The notes under the pieces: generated by a model | Seen by the model: the letters and a program-made list of their open reading frames with translations, nothing else | The model's database searches: none | What the model was told of the DNA's origin: nothing | Made by a program: the position numbers and the translations under genes | Assembly: GCA_949318235.1 (NCBI GenBank) | Contig: OX439129.1 | Span: forward strand, 5,770,821 to 5,834,820 | Reading direction: 5' to 3' | DNA: 64,000 bases | From: Ecdyonurus torrentis | Taxonomy: Eukaryota > Arthropoda > Insecta > Ephemeroptera > Heptageniidae | Shown: in pieces, positions 34,741-48,900 of the stretch | Numbering within the stretch: the first letter of the stretch is position 1 | How the letters are laid out: every line of letters begins with the position of its first letter

Positions 34741-35722
34741 AGAAATGTGGTCGATTATTTTTAAATTGAATTTCCAACAGTGCCTTAGCATGTTATGTAT
34801 ATATAGACATTTTTATCAAAATAAAGTAAAATCATTGAAATTAAAAAAGTAAAATAAGTAACATTTTTTTAAAGTCACAATAAAACTTTTGCAAACTCCA
34901 ATTTACAAGCTTTATTTTAAAAATTTGAAAATACGACAATTTTTAATTATATGTATCATCATATGAACATGCAAAGTTCAATTAGAAAAACCTTCCCTTA
35001 ATAATAATAATAATAATAATAAAAAAGTTATATAACTGTGTAATTGTTTATTTTTGGCTTTTTCATTTTGAGATATTTTTACTAAAGTGGGTTTTTACAA
35101 ACTGATTGTTTTACTGTGCACAAAATAGTAGAAGAGCATTAAATTGACTAAAAAAATGATACAGATAACATGCGGATCTTTCTGAAATTAAAATTTTATG
35201 TAAAAATATGTAACTATAATAACAATAACTATTAAAAAAACATTCTTTTAACTGTTTAAAAAAATTCGTTAAACGATATTTTTTATGATGTTTAATATTA
35301 TTTTGTTTACGAAAACAAAAGTTTTAAAATATTTCTATTCGTATCTCAATACTTCAAAATATGTAAAAATTGTTCTAGACTGTATTATGTGCTTTGTTTT
35401 TATTTTAAACTGTCAAATAACAATACACTGGCGACATTTAAATATAAACAACTCACATTTTGAGTTAAACTTTCAACAATTAACCTGCTCATGCAGGCGT
35501 GACTGATTTGTTTCAGCAAAAGTTTTTCTTGCCTTCAAAAGCATGTGCACCAAATTTCAAATGGATTTATCCATATTGATTGTGGGGGAAAAATAACATG
35601 ATGAGTATAAGACGTCCTCTGTTTCCTATGCTATTTTTTGCCAAATAAAACTGACGGACAAATCCTGGACAAATCTATTTGAAATTTGATTACACATTGA
35701 AAGCAATACAAACTATGTTGAA

Positions 35723-35973
<251 letters not shown>

Positions 35974-36684
35974 GAAAGGCTATTGCCAAGTGTGAGGTTA
36001 ATTGTTAACATAAAAGTTAACTCAAAACTTGGTTTATTTTACAGTTTTTTTAAACTCAAATATGGGTTATCTGTACTCAAATGAGCTCTCAATGTATAAG
36101 AGAATTAATAATAAAATGTAAAATATTTGAATTTGAGACAAATAAATATTGTACAGAAAATATACCTCAAGATCTGCAGAAAACAAAAATAAATAAAATT
36201 AATTAATTATATAATTAATTATTGTGCCAAAATAATCACACAAAAATATATAGGGACATCACATTTCCCCCCTATTTTTTCTAATTTCTAAGTTATTAAT
36301 TTAAGGATCGAATTTTCATAATAATAAAATAAAATATATTATAATTTAGCTTTTAAGTAATATGGCTATATTTTAAAAACTGTTAAAAAAAATTAGTATG
36401 AAATAAAAATAAATTTTATGACAAAAAAAAAAGTTTGTTCTTTTTACTTATTTCTACACCCCCCCCCCCCCCCACTGTGCTAAAAAACAAAAACACACAC
36501 ACTCAATCATGGTCACTCATCATGGTCATATGAAAATAATAATAATGTTAAAAAATAACTCTCATAGAGAGTGCGAGTATTTGGTATTTTGTAGGGAGTC
36601 TACTTTTGTTATGTGACGAACTGAATGTTCACCAAATATCAAATTTCATCGATAAAAGTAGTTTGTTGAAGCAGCAGAGAAGTC

Positions 36685-36750
36685 CCCTGTAAGTTAGGCA
36701 ACTTGTTGAGCATTGATGCACGACAAGTTGCCTAGCTCGCAGGATACTCT
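36685..36750. repeat. Short hairpin
   Basis: CTGTAAGTTAGGCAACTTGT pairs with ACAAGTTGCCTAGCTCGCAG around a loop of about 15 bases. A looser inverted repeat follows at about 36910-37150 (TTTAAGGGCAGTTCTGTAAT / TCACATAACTGCCCTTTAAG). Confidence 0.7.
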
Positions 36751-39179
36751 AAAACTGAACAACTTCACACCCCGCTAACTTTACAAATAAGGGCTGAAAT
36801 TAAAAATGGACCTCAGATTCGTACTCTACGGACCTTAATTAGTAAGAAAACATGTCTAACTCGATTTTTTTAAAATTTCACAAAAATAGTTTTTCATTAA
36901 TAACTTTTTAACCAAGGGGTTAATTGAAGATTTAAGGGCAGTTCTGTAATCAGCAGTTCAAGTGCTTTCTTACAATGTGCATGTCGATGGGTTTCTTGAC
37001 AACAAATTCTGAAGCCAAAAAAACAAAGAAGGGGTTAGCCTTGCTTGTTTTTGTGACCTTGAAACTTTTGGACGCGAATCCTAATAAATTGCACATCGTT
37101 GGATAGCTCTTGATCTGCTGATCACATAACTGCCCTTTAAGTCCTGAAATTTTAATTTACAAGCGAGAAATTTGTATTTAAAGATAATGAAAAGTGAAAA
37201 GCTAGGAAATTGCGAATTTCTGCAAAACAACACGACAGTTCGTTGGCGTGTTCACTGGAGCAATGATTTTAGTTGTCACAACTTTGAATTTTTAATTAAT
37301 TAACTTAATTTTAACATTAATTAACAAATTGAACTTCGATCATTAAAGTCTCCATGCCTGCAAAACTAACATAATATTCTAATCTACTTCACCTCTCAAT
37401 GTTTTCATATCTCAACCTTTTTTTATAAATGAAAATGCTCATAATAAAAAAAAGCCACTTTCTAATGAGCAATATGAGCCCTTTGCTTAAATAAAATAAT
37501 AATAACTTAAATTCTAAACCTATTTTGCTTCATTTCTAATACTTGGTGTTTTAATATGTATCTGAAACTTTTTTATAAATTAATCACAATAATTAAGCTA
37601 TTTGTATCTTATGTCTACTTTAAGCTCTGGGTTATATAAGCAATCAATGTGCCACGTGAGACCTCGACCTCTCCATACAACTTCTACTTTGGTAAGCAAG
37701 TAAGGCCAGCGCAAAGTATTTCTAACCTTTTCTGTGTACATAAAAATATGAAAAAAACATCGCGGTTAATGATACTAAAATAGGATAGAAGTAGAATGAG
37801 AGAAATAAGAACACCATGTATTGGAAGTTAATCCAATATTCCCTATCCCATTAACTATCAAAATCAGAGAATTTCGCTTGGCAATTTCAAATACACGGTG
37901 CTCTAATTTCTCTCGTTTTGTTTTCTTTAATACTGGTAGAAAGTAAAATAGGAACAATAATAAAAAAGATTCAATATTGCGACATACTGTGTACTGATTT
38001 TTATTTAAATTTATGAAACAACCTTACAAATTTGTTGAGAAGATAGAAGAAGGAAATATATTAAAACTTAAAGTTTTCAAAATAAAAAAAACAAAAAAAG
38101 AGAAAATCTGCTTGATTACATTTTGCTGTCTGCTAATATAAAAACACAAATTACTGGTACACAAATGTACACATCAAACAAAAACTAAATCATAATATTT
38201 ACATTAATTATAAATAAGAAAATATCAACAAAATATAGCAGAACATTTTTTTTTAACATTATTTTTTGTATTTGATTTTTTATTTTTAAATATATTTTTC
38301 AAAATTTAAATTTAAGTTTTTGCTACAAAGATTTTTTTTTTCTTTTCTTTTTTAATGGTGAAATTGAGTGGTGATTTTCACATTTAGCAGGGACAAATAA
38401 TAATTATTTTAAAATTGTGGTAAAAAAAAAAATTACTTTTTTACATAACATTTTTGCCAGATTCAGGGCCAAAGTTGCTCCATATTTGTGGTGAAATAAA
38501 TCCTCAAAAGTAAATTTGTATGCAGAAATTATTGAAGCTAAATATTGTTATTTCTCTCTCCCAAATGTGAACGTCACCTCGTCAATCCACCATTATGGTT
38601 CATCTTGCACACACACAAAAAAAAAAGTTAATTTTTTTTTAAAGAAAAGTGCAGGCAAACCATCGTATCTTTTAACTAAAATAATTGAACTAAAAATAAA
38701 TAGATGTATAAAAATATCATCAAAAAATGTTTAGAAAGAATTTCTTTCAGTTAAGCAAATAATACCAATTGAACTTTTATTTTCAAAGTAATTTAAATAC
38801 TACTAGCTCAATAATAAGTTTTATTATTTTTTTTAAATATAAATAAAAATTATTGTTTTTTTATAATTTACTTCATGATTTTTATTTGAAATGTTTTTCT
38901 TTAACTTGTATGAGATACACAAATATATATATAAAAAAAAGATAATACATTACAAGGGTTTGTACAACACTAAAAGTTTTTTCTAATACCAAACCCACAA
39001 AAATAACTAAATTAAATTAATTAATTTTTCTTTACTATTTTGTTTCTAGTTTACGAACTTCTTAACATAAGTCATTTTTATTTTGAATGTCTGTTGAAAT
39101 GATTTGATTTTCTTTGTTGTATGAATTTTGTATTTATAGGGAAAACACCATCACGGTTACTATTAATAAGTTTAAAAAT

Positions 39180-39665
39180 ATATTGAGAAAATAGTTGGTA
39201 GAGATTAGAGCATGTTGAATTGAAAACTAATAAAACGCGAAGATTCTCTAATTTATATACGTAGTAAATTGAGACTATGGGCCAAATATTCTAGCTTGAG
39301 CTAGATGTTGAGGGTACAGTGTTAAAATAACATACGATATGCCTAACATCTCACGTTCTCACATGACATCAAAGACACAACGTTATAAAACAGCATCAGA
39401 CTTACTCTTGGTCTTACTGATGAGTCCTAGGTAAACTTGTCTAAGGCCAAGAGTAAGTCTGATGCTGTTTTATAACGTTGTGTCTTTGATGTCGTGTGAG
39501 AACGTGAGATGTTAGGCATATCGTATTTTACATTGACACTGTACCCCTTAACGTCTATTTTCAACTAGCTAGAACATTTGTCCCCTAGTCCCAATTTACT
39601 ATATAAATTAAGCTTCACGTTTTAATATTTTTCAATTAAACGTGCTCCAATCTCTACCATTTTCA
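39180..39665. mobile_element. 490-bp foldback element
   Basis: A long inverted repeat. Inner arms of about 100 bases (AGAGTAAGTCTGATGCTGTT and its complement) are nearly exact; outer arms (TTGGTAGAGATTAGAGCATG / CGTGCTCCAATCTCTACC) are more diverged. A half-copy lies at about 50085-50325. Confidence 0.85.
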
Positions 39666-40406
39666 AAATATAGGTATTAACCTTATTTGTGTTTATTAGG
39701 GGGGGGGGGGGGTACTAACGTTGCACGACAATGACCCCTCAACAGACACCCAGAAATATTGAAAACTTTGAGAAAACATTTGCTGACAAAATAAAACAAA
39801 ACAAACTTATGTCACTTGACCACATGAACAAATTTTCATAATATTTTGTTGAAGATTTATTTCTTAATATTTTACAATAACATTAAGTTGCTGCTTAAAA
39901 TTACTTAGAGTTGCATCACTTATGTACTTTCTTCTTCAAATTTGTCCAGAGATTCACTTTTTTTTTATTTATTATTTTTTATATATTTTTTAAATATGAT
40001 CTATAATTTTTTTTAATCATTTTATTGATTTAATTTGTTAAGAATTGTCAAAAAACACAACATTATTTTATTAGAATTAGAGCCCTGAAGCTCTCACACT
40101 TATTGAGTCCCACTTTACTTTACATTGGATTGAATTATTACTATTTTTATTTTATCTTATTTTTTTTGTTTTATCTTTCTCTTAAAAATCATAATAATGA
40201 AGCACCGAAGCACTTGTGTTGATGTTTTTTTATTTTTATATTTTTACAGAAAAAAATTTTGTTATGCATATATATAAAAAAAACTTTAATGCATGCAAGA
40301 CATGTTCAGGTTTAAAAATTTACAATAGTTATGATGAGTTTTTTTTTTGTATTTTTTTTTGTATTGATTTTTTTTTTGTGCTGTTTTAAAGAATTAAAAA
40401 ATGTGT

Positions 40407-40417
40407 TTTATTTTATT
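40407..40417 (-). terminator. MTA polyadenylation signals
   Basis: On the minus strand ACTAATAAAATAAAAC contains two overlapping AATAAA hexamers about 70 bases after the MTA stop codon, giving a short 3' UTR. Cleavage would be expected near 40380-40395. Confidence 0.75.
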
Positions 40418-40487
40418 AGTCTATTACGCTCTATGCTCGCCGATGGCCGTGGAATACTGACTCTGATGTACAGGGGTCACTTAGGGG

Positions 40488-40626
40488 TCAGTCCAGTGTA
40501 ACGACACCAGCTGGACGAGGGGGTGGGGGAGGAATTTCAATGTCTCCCTCGTTGCACGCCAGTTTGCGCCACGGCTTACGTGCTGCACGTCTTAGCTCAC
40601 TGCCGGTTAGTTGCCTGCGCAGTTTC
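40488..40626 (-). CDS. MTA: MTA last exon, second RBBP-binding-like motif and stop
   Basis: Encodes [36 protein letters not shown] and RPAGVVTLD before [14 protein letters not shown] corresponds to the SSETKRAARRPY RBBP4/7-binding motif at the end of MTA1. The protein ends in a Pro-rich segment followed by VVTLD rather than the SUMO-interacting end seen in human MTA1. Confidence 0.93.
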
Positions 40627-42005
40627 CTGCAATCAAATCAAACATGATAATAAAAATACTGTCCTGATATTATGTATGGCCAGTTGTTGGCAAGCTAACT
40701 GCTTTTTACTGGTTGTTTAAATGTCAAAGGTCGAGTCACAATTGTTGTCACTTTGATAAATATTAAGTTGAGAGTATTTTTGATGCCTCCATTGAGTCCA
40801 CCCTTATATATTTGGGTATCCAAATTGTCAAGTCTCTAGCTTCATTAGCTGAGGAGATAATACTTTGACATTAGTACATCTGCCAACAATTGGTACCTGT
40901 CAACAACTGGGTCAGTATCATAACATACAAGTAATAAATTTGTTAGATATGGCAAAGCACATACATTTTATCCAAACACAAACCCTTGTATTGTTTACAC
41001 TTTCTGCTGGTTAGATAAAACATTGATTATCTATCTATAGCTTGAATATTGATCATATATTTTGCTAACCACTGGTCAACTCTTGGATATTTGCTTAACT
41101 TTGTCCTGCCTTGTGCATCACTAAATGAGAGGGCGCATGTAATCATGACGTTTAAATTTATTTGCATTTTTATATTCACAGAATTTGAAGCCTTCTACCA
41201 GAAATTTATTACAGTTGAAAAATAAAATCACTTATAAAAAATGATTTTCTATTTATGCAAGATGTACACTCATCAGATTCTAAATGTACCCACCAAAGTG
41301 ATGCTGCTTTCTTTAGAAAATGGTCAACGTGTCCTCTTAAGTGACAGCAGCATTGCCAGATTTAACCTTCACTAATGGAGCTGCAGGTGTTCTGTGAGGT
41401 TAAATCTGGCAACACTGGTGAAGTTGTACATTTTCTGAAGAAAGCAGCATCGTTTTGATGTGTACATTTAGAATCTGACGAGTTTATTTCTAACCACACC
41501 AATTAAAATCCTACACAGATTAATATGCCCCCCCGTTCCTAAATTAAATTGGTCTCTACTCCTCTATAGACTTAGCTTTGCCTGCTACTTAACATTCACA
41601 ACTCACTTTGTATTATCAGTAGCTCGGAAGTACATGTCGTCAGGAGCATCTGTCCAGGAGATGACTTGCTTACGTCCACTGCCGACACGAGTCATGGTGG
41701 CAATTTTAGTTTTGCCATTGAGATGATTGACCACAGCTCTGCCAGGGATGTGACGAGGGTAATATGAAGGTCCAAGTGACGCAGACTGATCTTTGTGTGG
41801 TCGCTTGCTTGGAGGTGGTCCGCCTAGCACTGAGTCAGTGGGTTTGCAGTTAGGCCAGCGTTGGCGAGATAGCAAACCTCCTTCCTCTCCCCACTCCAGC
41901 ATGTCAGCTGTAAAGACAAACACATGTTAGAATAGTTTCTCACAGAGTCTGTAAGTACTGAAGAAGGCACACATATGTTACATATAGCAAATCAATGCTG
42001 CAGTA

Positions 42006-42084
<79 letters not shown>

Positions 42085-43532
42085 CCTCTATCCTTTCTTT
42101 TAATTTTATCATGTCTAACCACAATGACTTACTTTCCTTTATATATCACATCCTGTAATCAAAGAGAGGATAGGAGAAACCAACAAGCAGTGCCTTACCA
42201 CGTTGAGGCCCTCACGTAGCTTGGTGAAAATCTTGATGGCACAGCTTACACAAATATTTACAAGTTTACTAAGACTTGCTTAGAGTAAAGTCTAGACTAC
42301 ACTCTAAGCAACTGAAGAAGAGGGCACTTGCCATTCAAACATCTTAGTAAAGTTGTAAATATTTGTGTAAGCTGTGCCATCAAGACTTTCACCAAGCTAC
42401 GTGAGGACCTCATCGTGGTAAGTAAGGAACTGTTGGTTTCTCCTGTCCTTTCTTTGATTATATACATATTCGACATATTCCAACCGAAATGGTTTAACCT
42501 TTCTGGATTAATTATACATTTCCTTTATATATCTTTATATGTAAAATATAACTAGATTGTTCCTCCATGATCACAGCTCTACAGCCCAGCAATTGCTATG
42601 TCATGCACCCTGGTACTTGGAAATTATGTGATTGGACAGTCAAATATAAGGAAAGTGGCAGGCTAGGTAGTACTAGGTGTCAAAGGAAGTGTATGAAGTG
42701 AATGATGGTTGTAGGTGACACAAAGGCTACCAGAGCAATCCTGCCCCCACGTGAAACCTCGCAGTGACTTACCATCCATGCCATTGAGCTCCTCGTACGC
42801 TCGTCTCTTGAGAAGAGAAGAGGGGGAAACATTGTTGATGCTCGCTTGTTGAGTTTGTGCTGGTTTCTCTGCCTCTGGCTTGTTGGGCACACGCTCGTAT
42901 ATGATGCTTCCATCTAAGTAACACACAAGCACAAGTTCATTAGTATTAGCTTTGAAGTACTGGTACTACACATACATACATAAGGGCTTTACATTTACTA
43001 ACTTTTGTCTAGCATGTATACCAAAGTTCAAATTGATTACTCCATCAGTTATGTGATTATGTGTTATTTAGCCCCACATAACCAATATTATGAACTGACA
43101 GCTCAACAATACTAGCAAAGTGCTAGCAGATGACTTTGTGTTCCTGTCTACATTTAACATGCTTTCTTATGGGGGCAACAAATCAGCTGTAACTTGAGTT
43201 AGAATTGGTTCTTGGAGCTGAAATTTTTACTGTAGCTTACTGAGCCTCAAAGCTTTTGTTTTCCTGAATTTTAAACAAATTGGTTTAAAATTATTATTTT
43301 TACCCAGGAAAACAAAAGCTTGGAGGTTCAGCAAGCTTCAGTAAAAATTTCAAATCTGAGAAATAATTGTAACTCAAGTTATAGCTGCTTCATTGCCCCA
43401 TAAGAAAGCATGTTAAATGTAGACAGGAACACAAAGTCATCTGCTAGCACTTTGTTAGTATTGCTGAGCTGTCAGTTTGTTTATTTTATCACTAAACCTA
43501 CTTTTGCAACGTCTGCTTTTCTGATCTCTCAA

Positions 43533-43568
<36 letters not shown>

Positions 43569-45866
43569 GCATTAAAGATTTTTAAGGAGTGAGAGTAGTT
43601 GGTATTTTGCAGTTACTCTAAGAGAGCACTGTACTTCAAGTACACAGTTCCATTGATACGACAAGTACTCACCAGGTCCTTTAGGAGGTCTAGGGAAGGA
43701 TAGATGCTCAGATCTGGGGATGAGAGCCTTGTCTGTGGGTGCCAGCCACTCTGGCACGATCAGTGTGTCTCGTGCCATTGCAGTGGCGATGTTGGTCACG
43801 CTGCCACGATGTTTCTTGCGATAGCGAGTCAGCTCTTTGAGCTCTGCTACACCCTTGCCCACAATCTGGAGTTGACCTGTTAACAGACACAAGTCAAATA
43901 TTTAACACTTCAAATATTTTTTTATTTCATCCTACATTCATAATTAACTAATTAAGTAACAACTGTTTTGAGGTCGACGTTAAGCGATTTCTCTCACATC
44001 TGCTTCCATTTCAACGTACTGTGCATGCGTAGTAAGTAGAAACAGAAGCGGATCGGAGCGATGTGTCAATACAATTCAAATACATCAGCTGTTAATATCA
44101 TGTCTTGTTTTACGATCTGCGTGTTTACTATTGAATCTTTTAATTATCAATTATCACCTAGAAGATTTTCCTAATATTTATTAAATACGATACATTTAAA
44201 CTAAAAAACAACAACCAATAATGCTGTTTGTAAACCCTGCATGTTCTCTGCTACTAAAATGATGATCAACTTTGGTTATTCAAATGGAATGTGCATTTTT
44301 TTGGTGCCAGAAAACAGGGTTTACGAACAAAACCAACATGCTGATGTTTGAAAGTTTGAGGCCAAGTAGTTAAAATAAACAACGCCAATGTGACGATGTT
44401 TGACTTACACTCCTGCTTGACAGCTGCAATGTTGATCGGCCAGAACGGAGCCCTGGCTGCGTGACGTGGCAACAGCAACGAGCGACACAAGCGTCGCGAC
44501 ACTCGCGTCAGTGGTGTGGAGCATAAGTAGAAAGCAGTTCTGGTCTTCATGATGGGTCTCGGGGAGCCAGAGCGAATGGCAAGACCATGAGCTGTGGCGT
44601 AGTGACGAGCTAGGTGAGCCTTCAGTTTGAACTCCTGTGAGGTCAACATAGGTCAGCATTTTGTCTTCGTGACAATACAAAACAATCATTGTTTGCAATA
44701 AAAAAATAATATAAATTTGAATAATATATTGACGTTGTTCCGCTCTATTGGCTGACGTCCACTTGACCATAAAACAAATAAATTTCGACGGAGCAACTCC
44801 AAAATTTGGATTTTCGCATTTGAGGTCATTTGGAGCAAATAATTGTTTCCAAGGTCAAGTGGACCAGTGTCTTTATTCTGTCTTTGTTTTATTAAATAAC
44901 AATTTGCATAGTATAATTCAGTTTATTTAAATATATTAGCTAATTTTTAATCAAACTATTAAGGGAAAAAAACTTGATGATTATGAAAAACATTGGCATA
45001 AACCAAAATCTAACACAGAACATTTACTACTTATTATGAACCCTCTGGTTAGCTCCATGTTTGAAGAGATTGATGTGTTAAAATAAAAAGTCTACCAAAT
45101 GTTATGTTGATGTCACCACCTGTGCTTGCAGTTACCACGTGCTAGCTGACACAAATGTGCTACGTACCTTGCCACAGTTGATGATACTGCAACGATGAGG
45201 TCGATGTGACGCCAAGCCACCTGCAGCACCTCGCTCTGAAACATCCATTTCTGCATCCCTCATTAGTCAGCCCACAATTACATTTTAATCTTACTTTTGT
45301 AACAGCTACAATTTTTATTACTTATTCTATACTACACTAACATAGAAATAGCAGCACTGGACGATACCACAGTAGCACTGTAATAATTACCACAGTAGCA
45401 GTTGTATGGAGAGGTCAAGGTCTGACGTGGCACACAGTTTTAGTTATATAAACATTATAACTAAACTGTGTGCCACGTGAGACCTCGACCTCTCCATACA
45501 ACTTCTACTGTGGTAAGTAAGGCCAGTGCTGATATTTCTATCTCTTTCTTTAGTATAGATCACAACTGTGATGGTTTCTTCCAGGGTCGTGAGCTCCTGT
45601 GTTATTGCCCTATACTAAAAACGAACCCTTGTTGATGTAGTTCAAAGTTTCACCACAACAATCAACATGTAAAATGTAAGTGGCGCTGTAGTCTGCGAGT
45701 GAATTTTAAAATTCACACGCAGACTACAGCGCCACTTTTATACGTAATTTTGTATTCTTGCATTTTTGCGGCGAAAATTTGAATTACATCATTAAGGAAT
45801 CGTTTTTTCAACAATAGCTTCCTATCCTGTTTATATATACATGGTTTCTTCCTTACATTGTATTCA

Positions 45867-45908
<42 letters not shown>

Positions 45909-48900
45909 ATCTAAATCAATGACAATAATGGCTTTGATAGTATGTACAGTACTGATTATGTGTATGTTCATCGGTCTATCTGCATATCTACATTATATAA
46001 AATTGAATGTATAGATTTATGTTGTACACATACCGGTATTGTGTTTAATAAAATAGTGATAATGAGTCAATTTACCTTCATCTGAAATCTCGCCACTAGA
46101 TTTTTTCTTGGGTTCAATCTCATTTTCTCCTGCACACAAAAAGACAAGATTAGTTTTATTCACGTGATAGTTGACGTTAGCTGTACTTACCTATTCTAGA
46201 GGGACTTTTTAGTCCTCCGTATTTCTTCCAGTAAAGCCAGCAATTGTTGCACAGCTTACAATGCATCTGTGAGGGACCCCAAGCGTACCACTGACTTGAG
46301 ATTGTAACTGAAACAAGCAATTAGACGTTTGCTACAACTGATCATGTATGTCTTATGTTGAAAACTGAACTTGGAGTTTTTTATTGTACAGCACAGAGCA
46401 CAATTCTAAACCAGGCAATGTCCCTAACATGTCTTCCGACTCTTGGCTGATTTTTTAGACACGACTTTAGAGGGAACACTGCAATACGTTTGGTGGTTAT
46501 TTAAACTATTATGATAGGCTGACTAAGTCAGAAACGATATTTTAATGTATGACATAAACAGAGATAACTACTCGGAATTCTTGCGCTCAGGTGACAACAA
46601 GACCTAGTAAACAAGTGGCAACAAATCTAGTAAAAAAAAAGAAGTAATAATAATAATAAAAAAAAAGTTGTTGATATTTGAGCAGCTCCATCCAATGTTG
46701 TGTTTACAACTCACCATTGCAAGACTCGCACGCCTTGCCCCCAATATTTGTTTCTCCGTTGCTGTTGCCATTGACAATGCCTTTATTATTGTTGATTACG
46801 GCAGGATTTGGTTTGTTACTGAAATACAAAATTTTCAATTAAAAAATAAATAAAACAAAAATAATAGTAAAAAAGAATAATAATAATATATGATCAGAAC
46901 ATTACAACATATAATTTTTTTGGACCATTTAAGTTTGTAATGTATAAGTGCAATAGACAACTTGCATGCCGTTTTTTTATGGTCTTAAAAAATTCTTTAG
47001 GAAAAATGAATAATATTGGTGCATATAAAACTTCTTAAAAAATGCTCCTTCATATTTAAAATAATTTTTGAAATTCAAATTTTATTTGAAGTAAAGACGG
47101 TGGCCATTACGCCGAAAGACGGTTCGCGTTTCTTTTGCTTTTTAATTGTTGAAATCGTTCAAACGAGTTCGCACTGTTCGCAGCAACTGAAGAATTTTTT
47201 TCAACGGCCGAATTTTTAAAAAAAACTGTATTTTCTCCAACAGAGCTGTTTAAAAAATTCTTCAGTTGGTGCGAACTCGTTTGAACGATTTCAACAATTA
47301 AAAAGCAAAAGAAACGCGAACTGTCTTTCGGCGTAATGGCCACCGTCTTAACTTCAAATAAAATTTGAATTTCAAAAATTATTTTAAGTATGAAGGAGCA
47401 TTTTTTAAGAAGTTTTATATGCACCAATATTATTTATTTTTCCCAAAGAATTTTTTAAGACCATAAAAAAACGGCATGCAAGTTGTCTATTTAAACATTC
47501 ATTTTAGAAGATTGAGATGATTATTTTTGGATTGGAAAAAAAATAAATAAAATAAAATGAAAATATAAATAAATTTTGCTAATACTAGAACTCCTCATTT
47601 AAAATAAGAGTGTAATGATAAATGTGTATGTGTATTATGTAGTGGCCTATGTACTAGGTACCACTTACTTCATTGTCCATCTCGGACCCTATCATTAAGT
47701 CAATATGCAAAAATGTAGACCTATATAAATATGTATAAGTACACCTTGGTGTTTAATAAATAAATAATAATTTAAAATAATATCAAAACCACCACTCTTC
47801 AATTGCTAACTAGAGCATCCTTGTCATTGAACTGCTAGATAATATATACTTACTAATTTGGAATGTACACTTGTTTTAACTTTGATTCTGCCTCGACTGC
47901 TTTCACTCTCTTTTGTTGTACGTAACGGTCTGTGGTTTTCCACATGTAGTAATATTCTATAATGTTCTTTAGCGTTTTCCAAGGCAACTGAAAGTCAAAA
48001 TATATTAGACCTCACCCCACACACACATTCTTAATATAATGTAACTATTAACAGTACTTCCTATCCATGTCTGAAAAGACTGACAAAGGCAAACAAACAA
48101 ATCTAATCTCGCTGGCTTATTTTCTTTAATTTACCATTTGCAAGGAATTGGTATTAAAAACGTTTAAAATTTTGTTCTTGTCTCTTAAAAGATAAATTTG
48201 AAAGAAAAGGATAGGAGAAACCAGCAAGGACCGGTAAAGGTCAAGGGTCGGTAAAGGAAAATGACTCATTTTGCCAGTTTAAAAATACTAAGCAATATTT
48301 TTGAGAGCATTGCTGCTGTTAATAGGTTGAATTAATATCTCACGCATGTGTGAACAATAGGAACAAAAAAATAAGTGACATTCAAAGAAAATGTGTCCTA
48401 CATTGAGTAATGTTGTCCATTACTCCAGTATGACTGTGTGCACATTACGTGTGACTGTGTGCACATACACCCTATATTACTTACGAAGTCTTGCCGAATA
48501 TCATTGAAGTCTTTGCCATATTTCTCTAGAGCTTCCTCAAATAAATTTGCCTCAGAGGCTGACCATTCTTCCATCTCATCTCTACATAGAACTGGACCAG
48601 TTGACGGCACCAGAGAACTGATTGCGTCTGCGGCGTTGTAGGTGTGTTTGTGGAGTGTGTCCATGGCATGGAACTGAAACAGCAAGCAACAAGTCAAGTC
48701 AAAACAGTTCTCTAAACAACAGTTTGGTACATGTTAGTAAACTTTTTCAAAACAATTTTAGTGCACATGATAGTAGCAAGCTTGCTCGTAAATCTTATTA
48801 TTGTCATTGTATTTTGTGCTAAAAAAAAAAAAAAAAAAAAAAAAAAAAGATCTCATGCTTTTTAAATAGGACTGCACTTTTTTTTTTTGAGGCAAACAAG

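Noticed and set aside
47016..47427. Two similar open frames on opposite strands starting [11 protein letters not shown]
   Set aside because: Mirror images produced by the near-perfect palindrome, not protein-coding genes.
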